A stretch of 64,000 nucleotides of DNA from Maribacter polysiphoniae. GTDB taxonomy: Bacteria > Bacteroidota > Bacteroidia > Flavobacteriales > Flavobacteriaceae. The DNA lies in the NCBI RefSeq assembly GCF_003148665.1, contig NZ_QGGQ01000008.1:64566-128565 (forward strand). The letters are read 5' to 3'. A program made the translations under genes and the position numbers. Each line of letters begins with the position of its first letter. Positions within the stretch are counted from its first letter, which is position 1. The notes under the pieces are model-generated. The model saw only the letters and a list, made by a program, of their open reading frames with translations, had not been told where the DNA came from and made no database searches. This document shows, piece after piece, positions 62,495 to 64,000 of the stretch.

Positions 62495-64000
62495 TTAAAA
62501 GTGGAAACCAAATTCCCCAGTTACACTAAATCGTCTTGCGTCGGGGTTTTCAAGGTAATTTCCCCTGAAATTAAAATCTATCCTAAAAAATTTCAGAATA
62601 TTACCAACACCTACGGAGTATTCATAATAGATTTTCTTATTTGGGGCTTGCAACGGAATGTTCGTCGGGGCACTTAAGTCCATATTCCCTTGGGACAACT
62701 CACCCCAAACACCCCTTAACCCCACAAACTCCCTTAAATTCAATTTTCGGATCAGTGGTATCCTTGAAAATATTCGGCCATTAAAATTATGTTCAAAATG
62801 AACTGCGGTATACGTGTCTGTGACAAATTCATAAAAATCAAGATTGGGGAATGTGTTATAAATGGTAAACAAGGTCTGGTTCCCAGGTACAACGTTCAAT
62901 AGACTTAAAGGCACCTCCCCAAAGGTCTTGCCCACCTCTACGGTACTTAAAAGCCGACCAAACCCACCCAATTGCCATGGTTGGCTGTACGAAAACTGCA
63001 ACTTGCTATAATTGAAATCACTTTCTAGAAAACCTTCAAACCCATGGATGTAATTCAATAACAAGGTACTGTAGGTGTCATTGATATTTCTTCGCTCAAC
63101 ACCATAACCAATGGTTCTTCTCCCTGGGGTATATACCACCATGGTATTTACATCGAACTGTTTTACCTCGGATGAAATGCCCGTGGGCGACCCTGGATCG
63201 ATATAATCCAAGTTAAACGCATCCGGCAAGGCCGAACTCAAGGTTCTTAACGAACTCCCTACACGCACCCTAAAATTCGTAATTGGTTCAATCTCCAAAT
63301 TGAAGGTACTCAGGTTAATATTGGTCAGTCGATCATTAGAACCTACGGTAAGCACTGAGGAAGACGCTATACTCCTACCAAGCACGTCATTGGTTGACGT
63401 AAGACTAAGACCCAATTGCTCCACATCGCGCCGATTACCCCCTGATATGATCAAACGACTTTTTTTATCGAGCAGCCATTTTGCGGAAAATCCATGTTTT
63501 ACCTTTTTATCCATAAAACCATAGGCCATATAGCCTTCTAAACGCCATGGATCATTTTGACCGAAATAGGTCCTTGCCCCACCTCGAAGTCGAACACCTT
63601 CTGCATCATTATAACCGAATACACTGTAGACATCCCCGAGATCGACATTCCATTTATCAATCTCTACATAGCCTGACCCCAAAATACTGACGATATTATA
63701 GAACGATTTAAACTTGGGGACGGTTTTTAAGGTATCCAATAATTGGTACACTCCTTTTTCATCCTTATTCAGTGCCTCGAGCCGATTATTCTGCCAAAAA
63801 GTACTGTCCCTATTCAAGACCAAGGGATTGAAATCATTACTCTTTGTCCTATAGAATTCCCGGGGCTTGGCCCTATCGAATTGATAATCATCATAAACGG
63901 TCGTACGCTTGCCATACACCCCTTTGGATTCCTCCTTTTTCTTTAAACTGAAATCGGTCAACATATAATCCCTTTGCAAGAGAAAGACCGAATCATTGAC
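62495..64000 (-). CDS. DUF5686 family outer-membrane protein, C-terminal part (5' end outside window)
   Basis: The frame is still open at the end of the window, so the N-terminal part (in this family a carboxypeptidase-regulatory-like domain) is missing. About 500 residues are seen. They are beta-rich with many alternating hydrophobic strands and end in the barrel strand RRFSVTGEFGFHF. Landmarks such as NSxxW-type (FWQNNRLEALNKDEKGVYQLLDTLK), LEGYMAYGFMDKKVKHGFSAKWLL and LNLREFVGLRGVWGELS match what I know of DUF5686. It is expected in the outer membrane; function unknown. The stop lies 70 bp from the ppa start. Confidence 0.85.
   Translation of the reverse strand, partial: VNDSVFLLQRDYMLTDFSLKKKEESKGVYGKRTTVYDDYQFDRAKPREFYRTKSNDFNPLVLNRDSTFWQNNRLEALNKDEKGVYQLLDTLKTVPKFKSFYNIVSILGSGYVEIDKWNVDLGDVYSVFGYNDAEGVRLRGGARTYFGQNDPWRLEGYMAYGFMDKKVKHGFSAKWLLDKKSRLIISGGNRRDVEQLGLSLTSTNDVLGRSIASSSVLTVGSNDRLTNINLSTFNLEIEPITNFRVRVGSSLRTLSSALPDAFNLDYIDPGSPTGISSEVKQFDVNTMVVYTPGRRTIGYGVERRNINDTYSTLLLNYIHGFEGFLESDFNYSKLQFSYSQPWQLGGFGRLLSTVEVGKTFGEVPLSLLNVVPGNQTLFTIYNTFPNLDFYEFVTDTYTAVHFEHNFNGRIFSRIPLIRKLNLREFVGLRGVWGELSQGNMDLSAPTNIPLQAPNKKIYYEYSVGVGNILKFFRIDFNFRGNYLENPDARRFSVTGEFGFHF

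Noticed and set aside
1-64000. Defence island, prophage, insertion sequence, CRISPR, tRNA or rRNA genes
   Set aside because: I scanned spacers and gene content and found none; the HEPN-like segment is part of a metabolic enzyme, not a toxin pair.

Overview
The window is a contiguous stretch of chromosome from a member of the Flavobacteriaceae (phylum Bacteroidota). The evidence is the gliding gene pair gldB-gldC, a GLPGLI protein, a DUF5686 outer-membrane protein, DUF2807 and DUF3857 proteins, SusD-free TonB machinery, a split MetH, and promoters of the -33 TTG / -7 TAnnTTTG type. It is AT-rich, densely packed, and almost wholly core metabolism. I saw no rRNA, tRNA, CRISPR array, insertion sequence, prophage or defence island.

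Layout. 1-8.4 kb: end of an alpha/beta hydrolase, engB, a small CxxC protein, 6-phosphofructokinase, gldC-gldB, nadE, a NarL-type regulator with Glu at the phosphoacceptor position, dnaG with no zinc ligands, and a zinc-ribbon protein. 8.4-14.4 kb: a sigma factor / membrane protein / outer-membrane protein operon, polyprenyl diphosphate synthase, rlmN, queA. 14.4-23.7 kb: aroA, a MazG-like enzyme, two tandem DUF3857 secreted proteins, dtd, rsgA, two small secreted proteins, a DUF2807 protein. 23.8-27.9 kb: the phenylalanine/tyrosine operon (prephenate dehydratase, aminotransferase, prephenate dehydrogenase, DAHP synthase-chorismate mutase). It is preceded by a Phe/Tyr-rich leader peptide and a terminator that form a complete attenuator. 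28-31.2 kb: serine hydrolase, DUF2807 lipoprotein, PagL-like lipid A deacylase.

31.2-52 kb is a sulfur-assimilation and methionine supercluster, all on the minus strand. metK comes first (candidate SAM-II leader), then metY (SAM-I riboswitch), a three-enzyme MetX-aspartokinase-homoserine dehydrogenase fusion, metZ, an Rrf2 regulator, DUF2061-cysH-cysD-cysN, sulfite reductase with a HEPN-like tail, the siroheme genes cobA and sirC, then a second SAM-I riboswitch, split metH and metF. Together these genes reduce sulfate to sulfide, build the homoserine ester, make homocysteine, methylate it and make SAM. Three copies of a 17-bp imperfect dyad (CCTATNGWTTTRRTAGR) sit before DUF2061-cysHDN and before the sulfite reductase gene. 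I propose them as operators for the local Rrf2 regulator.

52.2-64 kb: a DUF4405 membrane protein, a TonB-dependent receptor paired with a GLPGLI protein, deoxynucleoside kinase, dipeptidase E, TonB, a membrane pyrophosphatase next to a soluble pyrophosphatase, and the C-terminal part of a DUF5686 protein running off the window.

The strongest unexplained-by-genes signals are regulatory: the Phe/Tyr attenuator, the three riboswitch leaders and the repeated operator. Among proteins, the most notable are the triple fusion, the zinc-less primase, the Glu-substituted receiver and the HEPN-tailed sulfite reductase. All functional calls rest on reading motifs by eye; no database search was run.
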